Assembly (NCBI RefSeq): GCF_009928525.1
Contig: NZ_JAABOK010000010.1
Coordinates: forward strand, 1-64,000
Direction of reading: 5' to 3'
DNA length: 64,000 nt
Source: Chitinophaga solisilvae
Lineage (GTDB): Bacteria > Bacteroidota > Bacteroidia > Chitinophagales > Chitinophagaceae
Position numbers and translations under genes: made by a program. Under the pieces are notes generated by a model. That model saw only the letters and a list, made by a program, of their open reading frames with translations, ran no database searches and was not told the DNA's origin. Below, one piece after another: positions 46,823-53,381 of this stretch (the stretch's first letter is position 1; each line of letters begins with the position of its first letter).

Positions 46823-46940
46823 TTATTTGAGATTTTGTTATTTGAGATTTTGTAGCTTATCCTGGTTTTCCCTTGTACTTACCGGTACAAAAGAAAACAA
46901 GGATAAGCTACAAAATCTCAAATAACCAAATCTCAAATTA
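46823..46940. repeat. Long imperfect inverted repeat downstream of ppsA
   Basis: Bases 46838-46878 and 46885-46925 are reverse complements over 41 positions with three mismatches, around a 6-base loop. The outer part of each arm is a tandem duplicate: the 15-mer ttatttgagattttg occurs at 46823 and again at 46838, and its complement occurs at 46911 and imperfectly at 46926. No protein frame fits. It lies between convergent genes, like the palindrome at 43571, and the two share the TAA-anchored tag at 46782-46799. Confidence 0.85.
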
Positions 46941-46980
46941 TAGTTTCTGTCATAACCAAAACAATCCTAATCAGCAGGGT

Positions 46981-47017
46981 AACCTGCTCCGGCTGTTGTG
47001 CCGGGGCAGGTTTTTTT
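46981..47017 (+). terminator. Rho-independent terminator
   Basis: Stem arms AACCTGC(T)CCGG and CCGG(G)GCAGGTT around CTGTTGTG, followed by seven T residues on the plus strand. It lies about 200 bases after ppsA and directly against the stop codon of the convergent PEBP-like gene. Confidence 0.8.
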
Positions 47018-47537
47018 ATTGCTTTTGTCCGTAAACAATCAGCGAGGCTTTCGCTAATGTGGCGAAGTGCATGTTGAAGCCAACGATAGCGGGCGTGGCA
47101 TGGTGGTCCAGCTCCAGCTTTTTACTGAGTGCATGTACGGTGATGAGGTAGCGGTGTGCAGGGCCATCATTCGGTGCTGCGCCGATGTAACCGGGTATGC
47201 CGGCATCAGTATTGCTTTGTACTGCGCCATCGGGGAGTAGCCGTTTGGAGGGATCGCCTGCGCCTGCGGGTAACTCCTGTATGTCTGCAGGGATATTGAA
47301 AACTACCCAGTGCCAGAAGCCGCTGCCGGTGGGTGCATCCAGGTCATAGACGGTTACGGCAAAGCATTGCGTTCCCTTCGGGGCATGTTCCCAGTACAGC
47401 TGGGGCGACTGATTTGCTCCGTTATATCCCATACCGTTGGCATATTGCTGTATGCCGAGCTGCCCGCCCAGTCCGTTGCTTTTCAGGGTGAAGGTCTGGC
47501 TGCTTAAAGCGGCCGCTGTTGTTGCTGTTGTCATCAT
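47016..47537 (-). CDS. YbhB/YbcL-type phosphatidylethanolamine-binding (Raf kinase inhibitor-like) protein
   Basis: 173 residues from the ATG at 47537; a TTG ten codons upstream is less likely. Family motifs are QSPQLYWEHAPKGTQCFAVTVYDLDAP, FWHWVVFNIPA and GPAHRYLITVHAL. The anion-binding pocket residues (Asp of DLDAP, His of FWHW, the GPAH segment) are present. Bacterial members have no firm biochemical role. No signal peptide is evident. The gene lies 91 bases downstream of an AraC regulator on the same strand and may be controlled by it. Confidence 0.88.
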   Translation of the reverse strand: MMTTATTAAALSSQTFTLKSNGLGGQLGIQQYANGMGYNGANQSPQLYWEHAPKGTQCFAVTVYDLDAPTGSGFWHWVVFNIPADIQELPAGAGDPSKRLLPDGAVQSNTDAGIPGYIGAAPNDGPAHRYLITVHALSKKLELDHHATPAIVGFNMHFATLAKASLIVYGQKQ

Positions 47538-47628
47538 CTTTACTTTTTTATTTGAATGATGACTCAAAGGTACAGCGGGAGAGAGGCGGCAAAGGATAGG
47601 TAACCGTTCAAAAAGTGTAGCTAAACGT

Positions 47629-48453
47629 TCAGTTTGATAACTGATATTGTTTAGGGGTTACACCATAAATCTGTTTGAAGGATTGAATAAAACTGGAGAG
47701 GTTTTCGTAACCCAGTTCATAATAGATCTCGCTTGCCTTGCGGTTTTCCTGGCGCAGCATGTGGGCGGCTCTTTCCATTCTTTTTTCCAGCAGCCATTTG
47801 TTGGGACTGTTATCATATATGCGTGCGAACCGGCGTTTAAAGGAGGAGAGGCTCATGTTGCACAGGAAGGCCAGTTCTTCTACCGTAATGTTATTGTTGA
47901 TATGTGAGGTAACTGCCTGCCGGATGACAAGGTCTTCACTGGCCTCATCGCTCATGTTCCGGATCTGTTGTATCTGTCCGGGATAGTGCAGGGCAAGATA
48001 TAGAAACAATTCTTCCAGCTTTATCCTTTGCAGCGCATGATGTATAGGCATATCACTTCTGAGCATGCAGTCCAGCGAGTGGATGAAGTTCACGAGGAAC
48101 TCATCTTTTTCGAACAGGAGAAAGGGGAGGTTATCAGTCTGCGCAGGTAGCTGGCCGGAGAGAAAAGGATGACGGTTAAAAAAGCCGGACAGCAGCTTGC
48201 GGTCGTATACCAGCAGGATACTGTGATAGCCCGCATCTTTTGCCGCCACTTTTTCGCTCATGAGGCAGTTGCCGGCGGCCAGCATCACAAACTGGTGCGG
48301 CTTTACCGTAACCTGCGTGCCTGCAAAGTGAACGGTTTTTTCACCTGACAGCAAAAAGGTGAACATATTATGCTGCAGCACAATTCTGGCCTTTACAACA
48401 GGCGCATCGGTGCGGTGGCGGTGAATGGAAATATGTGCGGTTTCCTGATGCAT
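47629..48453 (-). CDS. AraC-family transcriptional regulator
   Basis: 274 residues. The N-terminal half looks like an effector-binding cupin-like domain (VKARIVLQHNMFTFLLSGEKTVHFAGTQVTVKPHQFVMLAAGN). The C-terminal 100 residues hold the two helix-turn-helix units (VEELAFLCNMSLSSFKRRFARIY and ASEIYYELGYENLSSFIQSFKQIYGVTPKQY). A TACCTTTG -7-like element lies about 27 bases upstream of the start. The effector is unknown; the PEBP-like gene next to it is the simplest target. Confidence 0.93.
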   Translation of the reverse strand: MHQETAHISIHRHRTDAPVVKARIVLQHNMFTFLLSGEKTVHFAGTQVTVKPHQFVMLAAGNCLMSEKVAAKDAGYHSILLVYDRKLLSGFFNRHPFLSGQLPAQTDNLPFLLFEKDEFLVNFIHSLDCMLRSDMPIHHALQRIKLEELFLYLALHYPGQIQQIRNMSDEASEDLVIRQAVTSHINNNITVEELAFLCNMSLSSFKRRFARIYDNSPNKWLLEKRMERAAHMLRQENRKASEIYYELGYENLSSFIQSFKQIYGVTPKQYQLSN

Positions 48454-48479
48454 ATGGGAGACTACCGTTGATAACAGCG

Positions 48480-48487
48480 CAAAGGTA
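48480..48487 (-). promoter_or_regulatory. Probable -7 element (TACCTTTG) of the AraC-type gene
   Basis: Exact match to TAnnTTTG on the minus strand, 26 bases upstream of the start codon. No convincing -33 TTG is visible at 19-21 bases. Confidence 0.45.
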
Positions 48488-48524
48488 GCACAGGTTTTTT
48501 ATCTCCCGTTTTCTTTCTTGTTAA

Positions 48525-48563
48525 AACAAAAAAGGCATTGATGGAAATCAGCGCCTTTATTGT
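48525..48563 (-). terminator. Rho-independent terminator of the hydrolase/TauE operon
   Basis: On the minus strand, an AAAGGC...GCCTTT stem with inner pairing (CTGAT/ATCAA) is followed by TTTTTTGTTTT. It lies about 60 bases after the stop of the last operon gene. Confidence 0.7.
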
Positions 48564-48622
48564 TTAAGAGTACTTAATATACCCTATCGGAATGTTGTCA
48601 GATGAAGAAGTATTTTTTATGG

Positions 48623-49561
48623 TTATCTGAGGAAAGTACGTATCCTGTCCGCTATCTCTGTAACATATTCCTCCAGTGCAAAATGCCCTGTAGGATAAAA
48701 ATGTATTTCAGCGGCAGGAATATCTTTTTTAAATGCAAGGGCGCCGGGTTTCAGGAATACGGGATCATTTTCGCCCCATACAATCAGTACCCTGGGAGCG
48801 AGCTTACGCAAGGTTTCCTGCCACTGTGGATATGCTGCTATGTTGAAGCGGTAGTCATATTTCAGCTGGTATTGTATGGCTTTGTTGCCCGGCCTGTCCA
48901 TCAGCAGCTGGTCCAGCTGATAGCTTTCCGGCGATACCTTTGAAGGGTCGCCCACACCATGTAAATATTCAAACATGGTATACTCCAGTTCAAAGGCTTT
49001 ATATACTTCTGCGCGTGATGCTTCGGTGTTGGCATCAATATTTTTCCGGTAATTCTTTAGTATATCGCTCAGCCCTTCTGCATAAATATTGCCGTTCTGT
49101 ACGATGAGGTGTTCCAGTATAGCAGGATTCCGCTGTATGATTCTCATGCCTACCGGTGCGCCGTAATCGAACAGGTACATACTGCATTTATCCACCCCTT
49201 TCAGCTGAAGAAATTTTTCGATGTAGCGGGAATAGTTGTCGAATGTATAATCGAAGGCAGTCATGGGAGGCATGTCGCTGAATCCAAAACCGGGATAGTC
49301 CGGGGCCAGTATATGAAAATCATTTTTCAGAAGGGGTATGAGCGTCCGGAAATTATGTGAAGAAGAAGGGAAGCCATGCAGCAGCAGCAGCGTGGGTTTC
49401 GCCGGATCGCCGGCTTCGCGGTAAAAAATTTTAATACCATCGATGAGTATTGTGTTATGATATACCGGGTAATTGTTTTGCAGTTCTTTTGCGGCGGTAG
49501 TTAAAGCAGGTGTCATAATCAGGGAGATTAAAAAGATTTGAAAAAGATGGCGAAGTTTCAT
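48623..49561 (-). CDS. Secreted alpha/beta hydrolase, haloalkane dehalogenase/epoxide hydrolase type
   Basis: 312 residues starting at the ATG at 49561, where a signal peptide begins (LRHLFQIFLISLIMTPALTTAA). The frame is open upstream to 50182, but that extension is Arg/His-rich shadow coding antisense to the TauE gene. The oxyanion motif HGFPSSS, the nucleophile region LFDYGAPVG (Asp as nucleophile, as in dehalogenases and epoxide hydrolases), the acid in WGENDP and the His in TGHFALEE are all present. It is a paralogue of the hydrolase at 50410-51297 but is exported. The substrate is unknown. Last gene of a three-gene minus-strand operon. Confidence 0.88.
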   Translation of the reverse strand: MKLRHLFQIFLISLIMTPALTTAAKELQNNYPVYHNTILIDGIKIFYREAGDPAKPTLLLLHGFPSSSHNFRTLIPLLKNDFHILAPDYPGFGFSDMPPMTAFDYTFDNYSRYIEKFLQLKGVDKCSMYLFDYGAPVGMRIIQRNPAILEHLIVQNGNIYAEGLSDILKNYRKNIDANTEASRAEVYKAFELEYTMFEYLHGVGDPSKVSPESYQLDQLLMDRPGNKAIQYQLKYDYRFNIAAYPQWQETLRKLAPRVLIVWGENDPVFLKPGALAFKKDIPAAEIHFYPTGHFALEEYVTEIADRIRTFLR

Positions 49562-49572
49562 GTGGTCATGAT

Positions 49573-50346
49573 TTAATGCGGATAATATTCTTTCAGGAAG
49601 AAAAGCAGGGTGATGACGGCTCCCAGTACAACGATGATTTTGCGGAGTACGGCCTGCGGTATTTTTCTGGCGAGCCTGGCGCCATAGTATCCTCCCAGCA
49701 GTGCGCCGGTGAGCATGATGAGGGTATGTTCCCAGATAATCATACGGGAGGCGATAAAGGTAATGGCAGCGATGCCATTGTTCCACGATACCAGCAGTAC
49801 TTTGAGTCCGTTCATTTCGTTGAGCTGCCTGTATCCGAGGAAGCTGAAGATAGTGAGCAGCAGCATGCCCAGTCCGGCTCCGAAGAAGCCGCCGTAGATG
49901 CCGGTCAGCAGCAGGATAACTGTTTTTCCGGCAATGCCGGTGTGCTGTTGTGGTCCGGCAAGAAAACGGCGGATGATGACAGGGCTGCAGACGAACACCA
50001 GCCAGGTGAACAGCAGGAAGAACGGTACAAACCTGCTGAAGAGGGCGGGAGATGATTTTACTGCGAGCAGTGAGCCGATCAGCCCGCCCAGGGTAATGGC
50101 CATGATAAGCGGACCGGTTTGTTTCCAGCTGTAGTCTGCATCGGTGCGGTAAGCCCTGAAGCTGGCCATGTTTCCGGGCCACAGGGCTACGGTGCTGATG
50201 GCGTTGGCTGCCAGTGGGCCTGCGCCTGCGGATATCAGTGACGGGTAGGATACAAAACCGCCGCCGCCAGCAACAGCATTGACGGAGCTGCCGAAGATGG
50301 CGGCGCTGAAAATGACAAGGGCATCCTGTACGGGTATCATGTGCAT
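49573..50346 (-). CDS. TauE/SafE-family membrane transporter
   Basis: 257 residues with about eight hydrophobic segments and the internal duplication typical of TauE/SafE (GSSVNAVAGGGGFVSYPSL near the N-terminus, GIYGGFFGAGLGMLLLTIF in the second half). Members export sulfite, sulfoacetate and similar organic anions. It lies between two hydrolase paralogues, 11 bases before one and 63 after the other, so it may move a substrate or product of those enzymes. Confidence 0.9.
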   Translation of the reverse strand: MHMIPVQDALVIFSAAIFGSSVNAVAGGGGFVSYPSLISAGAGPLAANAISTVALWPGNMASFRAYRTDADYSWKQTGPLIMAITLGGLIGSLLAVKSSPALFSRFVPFFLLFTWLVFVCSPVIIRRFLAGPQQHTGIAGKTVILLLTGIYGGFFGAGLGMLLLTIFSFLGYRQLNEMNGLKVLLVSWNNGIAAITFIASRMIIWEHTLIMLTGALLGGYYGARLARKIPQAVLRKIIVVLGAVITLLFFLKEYYPH

Positions 50347-50409
50347 GTGTATTTAGGGAGTAGAATATCCGGGAGTGGTGGTGACAGCGCGCTCCCGGAT
50401 ATGATGTAA

Positions 50410-51297
50410 TCAGGCGGTTATTTGTGTCCGGCGGGTAACCTTTTTGCTGAGAAATTCCCGGATGGTGGCAGCAATTTCATCTCCGTGAGTTTCCAGTGCG
50501 AAGTGGCCGGCATCGTAGAGGTGGTATTGCAGGTTCTTCACATCTTTTTTGTAGGCTTCAGCGCCGGCTACCGGGAAGATGTAGTCGTTTTTGCCGTACA
50601 CAATCAGCATTTCAGGATTGTAGGTGCGGAAGTATTGCTGCCATTCAGGGTATAAGGTAACGTTATGCTGGTAGTCATGGAACAGCTGCAATTGTATTCT
50701 GTCGTTGCCGGGGCGCAGGAGGTGACGCAGGTCGTTTTCCCAGTTATCAGGACTTACTGTGGTAACATCGGATACGCCGTGTGTATATTGCCATTTCAGG
50801 CCGTCAATGCTGTGAAATCCTTCCAGGGTACGTTCCGCAACTTTGTTGTTTTTGTCTTTCCAGTATTCCTTGATGGGATCCCAGAACTGTTCCAGTCCTT
50901 CGTTATAGGCGCAGCCATTCTGCACGATGAGGGATTCAATTCTTTCCGGATGTGCGGTGGCTATGCGGAATCCTACCGGTGCGCCGTAGTCCATGAGGTA
51001 GAGGCTGTAGCGGTCCAGTCCGAGTTGGTCCAGCAGTCCCTGTACGATGCCGGCGAAGCTGTTGAAAGAATATTCAAAGTCGGCCATGTGGGGCTGGGCG
51101 CTTCTGCCAAAGCCGGGATAGTCGGGAGCAATCAGGTAGTAATCGTCTGCCAGTGAGCGCATCAGGTTGCGGTACATATGGGAGGAGGTGGGGTATCCGT
51201 GTAATAATACCAGAGCTGGTTTTCCTTTCTGACCGGCTTCTCTGTAGAAGATATCGATTCCGTTTACGGTGGTGGTGTGGTGTTTTACGCTGTTCAT
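50410..51297 (-). CDS. Cytoplasmic alpha/beta hydrolase, haloalkane dehalogenase/epoxide hydrolase type
   Basis: 295 residues without a signal peptide. HGYPTSSHMYRN (oxyanion), LMDYGAPVG (Asp nucleophile), YGKNDYIFP (acid) and AGHFALE (catalytic His) match the secreted paralogue at 48623-49561 motif for motif. It is the first gene of the operon. A perfect 18-base palindrome matching the site upstream of tetR lies 31 bases upstream, so it is probably repressed by the neighbouring TetR protein and induced by a compound the operon handles. Confidence 0.9.
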   Translation of the reverse strand: MNSVKHHTTTVNGIDIFYREAGQKGKPALVLLHGYPTSSHMYRNLMRSLADDYYLIAPDYPGFGRSAQPHMADFEYSFNSFAGIVQGLLDQLGLDRYSLYLMDYGAPVGFRIATAHPERIESLIVQNGCAYNEGLEQFWDPIKEYWKDKNNKVAERTLEGFHSIDGLKWQYTHGVSDVTTVSPDNWENDLRHLLRPGNDRIQLQLFHDYQHNVTLYPEWQQYFRTYNPEMLIVYGKNDYIFPVAGAEAYKKDVKNLQYHLYDAGHFALETHGDEIAATIREFLSKKVTRRTQITA

Positions 51298-51327
51298 ATT
51301 ATTTGTTTTAAAGAAGATGAAATGATA

Positions 51328-51345
51328 TTACCGAACGTTCGGTAA
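51328..51345. promoter_or_regulatory. TetR-type operator upstream of the hydrolase/TauE operon
   Basis: Perfect 18-base palindrome TTACCGAACGTTCGGTAA, starting 31 bases before the first operon gene. It shares its core with the site at 51953-51978 in front of tetR. Confidence 0.85.
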
Positions 51346-51365
51346 AATTAAAATGAAAAATTTTT

Positions 51366-51929
51366 TCAGGTATTGATATAAAGTTTTTTCAGTTCTGCCA
51401 GTGCCTGATGAAAGTAGGCGGTATTGCCTGATCCTCTGGCCAGTACGAGGCTGCCTTCCACGAGGATAAGCACCTGCCTGGCTTTGGCGTCTGCCTGGGA
51501 TGTGGTAAGTCCTTGTCCGGTGCCCAGCGCGGTAAATGCATCTATCCACAACTGCATGGATGTACTGATTTCATTTTTTATTCCGGTTAAGCCGGAATCG
51601 AAGGAGAGGGCATTCAGGATGCAGTTTTTCTCTCCTTGCTGATACCGTTCCCGGATATGTTGCAGGGCCAGGTCCAGTTTAGCTTCAGGGGCCATGTCCT
51701 GCCGGGTGAGCACCAGGTAAATGTGATCTTTTATCCATGCCTGCACGTGTCTGAGCGCGGTGATGGCTATTTCCTGCTTCCCGCCCGGAAAGCGGTGGTA
51801 GAGGCTTGCCTTTTGCAGGCCTGCGGCTTGCGCCAGGTCGTTGAGACTGGCGCCTTCAAAACCCCTGGATTGGAGAACTGTTATCAGTCCTTCTATCAGC
51901 CGGGTGTCGTTTGTTTTTTGCGGTCTCAT
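51366..51929 (-). CDS. TetR-family repressor
   Basis: 187 residues. The N-terminal helix-turn-helix region (LIEGLITVLQSRGFEGASLNDLAQAAGLQKASLYHRFPGGKQEI) is typical of TetR; the C-terminal ligand domain has LILVEGSLVLARGSGN, as in the YxaF/LmrA-like group. Matching palindromes lie upstream of this gene and of the hydrolase operon just downstream, so it likely represses both and itself. The -7 element ends only 4 bases before the ATG, so the mRNA may be leaderless. Confidence 0.93.
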   Translation of the reverse strand: MRPQKTNDTRLIEGLITVLQSRGFEGASLNDLAQAAGLQKASLYHRFPGGKQEIAITALRHVQAWIKDHIYLVLTRQDMAPEAKLDLALQHIRERYQQGEKNCILNALSFDSGLTGIKNEISTSMQLWIDAFTALGTGQGLTTSQADAKARQVLILVEGSLVLARGSGNTAYFHQALAELKKLYINT

Positions 51930-51933
51930 GGTA

Positions 51934-51964
51934 CAAAGGTAAGGGAATATTTTATTTTACCAAA
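51934..51964 (-). promoter_or_regulatory. tetR promoter: -33 TTTG, 19-base spacer, -7 TACCTTTG
   Basis: On the minus strand TTTG (51961-51964) and TACCTTTG (51934-51941) are separated by exactly 19 bases, the Bacteroidota primary sigma spacing. The start codon follows 4 bases after the -7 element. The operator palindrome covers the -33 element, as expected for autorepression. Confidence 0.8.
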
Positions 51965-51978
51965 CGTTCGGTAAAATA
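51953..51978. promoter_or_regulatory. TetR-type operator overlapping the tetR promoter
   Basis: A 26-base palindrome centred on ACGT, with a single mismatched pair (51962/51969). The core TTACC(A)AACGTTCGGTAA is the same as the operator at 51328-51345 apart from one base. Confidence 0.85.
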
Positions 51979-52149
51979 TTTTGAAGAAATAATTACCCGG
52001 AGGAATTTTATTGCAGCAGATCAGCGGAAGATGGGCCAGGAGAGGAGGTTTTATCATTCGGAAAAAAAATGATCGTTTTTCGCGGAGAATAAACAGGTTA
52101 ATCTACGCAGAATGTGCGGAGAATATGCAGGTCTGAGGCGAATATTTGA

Positions 52150-52157
52150 TATATTTG
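52150..52157 (+). promoter_or_regulatory. Possible -7 element (TATATTTG) of the Fic gene
   Basis: Matches TAnnTTTG, 18 bases before the chosen ATG. The -33 TTG is missing, so it is weak. The rest of 51979-52149 shows nothing else recognisable. Confidence 0.35.
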
Positions 52158-52175
52158 ACAGATAAGGTGTATAAA

Positions 52176-53309
52176 ATGAGTAATATCTATATTCATCAAT
52201 TGAAAGACTGGCCACATTTTCAATGGGATAACGGAAGAATTGCTCAAATCCTGGCAGACTTACGTTACCGGCAAGGCCGGTTGTTAGGACGTATGGAAGG
52301 ATTAGGATTTAATCTGCAGGACGAAGCTACGCTGGAAATGTTGACACTGGATGTCTTGAAATCCAGTGAGATTGAAGGGGAAATACTTAATCATGACCAG
52401 GTGAGATCTTCCATTGCACGTCGTCTTGGAATAGAAGTGGCAGGATTGATCCCTGCTGACCGGAATGTAGAAGGCGTAGTTGAGATGATGCTCGACGCAA
52501 CACAGCATTATGACAGATTGTTAACAAATGAGCGTTTGTTTGGATGGCAGGCATCCATGTTTCCGACAGGTTACAGCGGGATGTATAAGATTGTTGTAGG
52601 CTCCTGGCGCAATAACGCAAAGGATGATCCCATGCAGGTTATTTCAGGAGGAATGGGCAGGGAAAAAATTCACTTTCAGGCGCCGGATTCCGATAAACTG
52701 AACGTAGAGATGAATCAGTTTGTGGATTGGTTCAATACGGAATTAATAATCGACCCGATGATAAAAGCGGCTATCGCACATCTGTGGTTTGTCACTATTC
52801 ATCCGTTTGACGATGGGAACGGTCGTATTGCCCGTGCCATTACAGATATGCAACTGGCAAGGGCTGATGAAACATCCCGGCGGTTTTATAGTATGTCAGC
52901 TCAAATCAGAATTGAAAGAAACGTTTACTATGATATGCTGGAAAGAACGCAAAAAGGCACATTGGATATTACAGCATGGGTAGAATGGTTTCTGCAGTGT
53001 TTGGGACGTGCGTTGGTGGCTACAGATCAGGCGCTTGCAGTTGTGATCAGGAAAGCAAAATTCTGGGACAATCCTGTTACCCGGAAACTGAATGACAGGC
53101 AGCAACTGATGCTGAACAAATTGCTGGATGGGTTTGAAGGTAAATTTACTTCTTCCAAATGGGCTAAAATAGCTAAATGTTCTCAGGATACCGCTATTCG
53201 TGATATACAGGATCTGATGGATCAGAAGATACTGATTAAAGAACCTAACGGTGGCAGAAGTTCCAGTTATATACTGAATGAGGCGTTATTTGGATCTGAT
53301 CAGTTTTAA
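52176..53309 (+). CDS. Fic-family protein (AMP-transferase type)
   Basis: 377 residues from the ATG at 52176; a TTG ten codons upstream is less likely. The catalytic motif HPFDDGNGRIAR starts at His209. An N-terminal inhibitory helix motif SSEIEGE lies at residues 63-69, so this is a class II Fic protein that restrains itself. A DUF4172-like N-terminus (QLKDWPHFQWDNGRIAQIL) and a C-terminal winged-helix-like segment (DRQQLMLNKLLDGF...WAKIAKCSQDTAIRDIQDLMDQKILIKE) complete it. It would transfer AMP to a protein target; the target is unknown. It stands alone and ends in a shared terminator. Confidence 0.93.
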   Translation: MSNIYIHQLKDWPHFQWDNGRIAQILADLRYRQGRLLGRMEGLGFNLQDEATLEMLTLDVLKSSEIEGEILNHDQVRSSIARRLGIEVAGLIPADRNVEGVVEMMLDATQHYDRLLTNERLFGWQASMFPTGYSGMYKIVVGSWRNNAKDDPMQVISGGMGREKIHFQAPDSDKLNVEMNQFVDWFNTELIIDPMIKAAIAHLWFVTIHPFDDGNGRIARAITDMQLARADETSRRFYSMSAQIRIERNVYYDMLERTQKGTLDITAWVEWFLQCLGRALVATDQALAVVIRKAKFWDNPVTRKLNDRQQLMLNKLLDGFEGKFTSSKWAKIAKCSQDTAIRDIQDLMDQKILIKEPNGGRSSSYILNEALFGSDQF

Positions 53310-53333
53310 CAATTGCAACATACTATATAAAAA

Positions 53334-53365
53334 CAAAAGCCGGTTTATCCATAAACCGGCTTTTG
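53334..53365. terminator. Bidirectional terminator between the Fic and TonB receptor genes
   Basis: Perfect inverted repeat CAAAAGCCGGTTTAT / ATAAACCGGCTTTTG with two bases between the arms. A-runs and T-runs on both flanks allow use by both convergent genes. Confidence 0.88.
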
Positions 53366-53381
53366 CTTTAAATGGAAGTTA

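Noticed and set aside
43571..46940. Palindromes as a CRISPR array or insertion sequence ends
   Set aside because: There are only two loci, no regular repeat-spacer order, no cas gene and no transposase.
49562..50182. Long 5' extension of the secreted hydrolase frame
   Set aside because: It is rich in Arg and His and lies on the same strand in another frame over the TauE/SafE gene, which has clear membrane segments. A good signal peptide begins at 49561.
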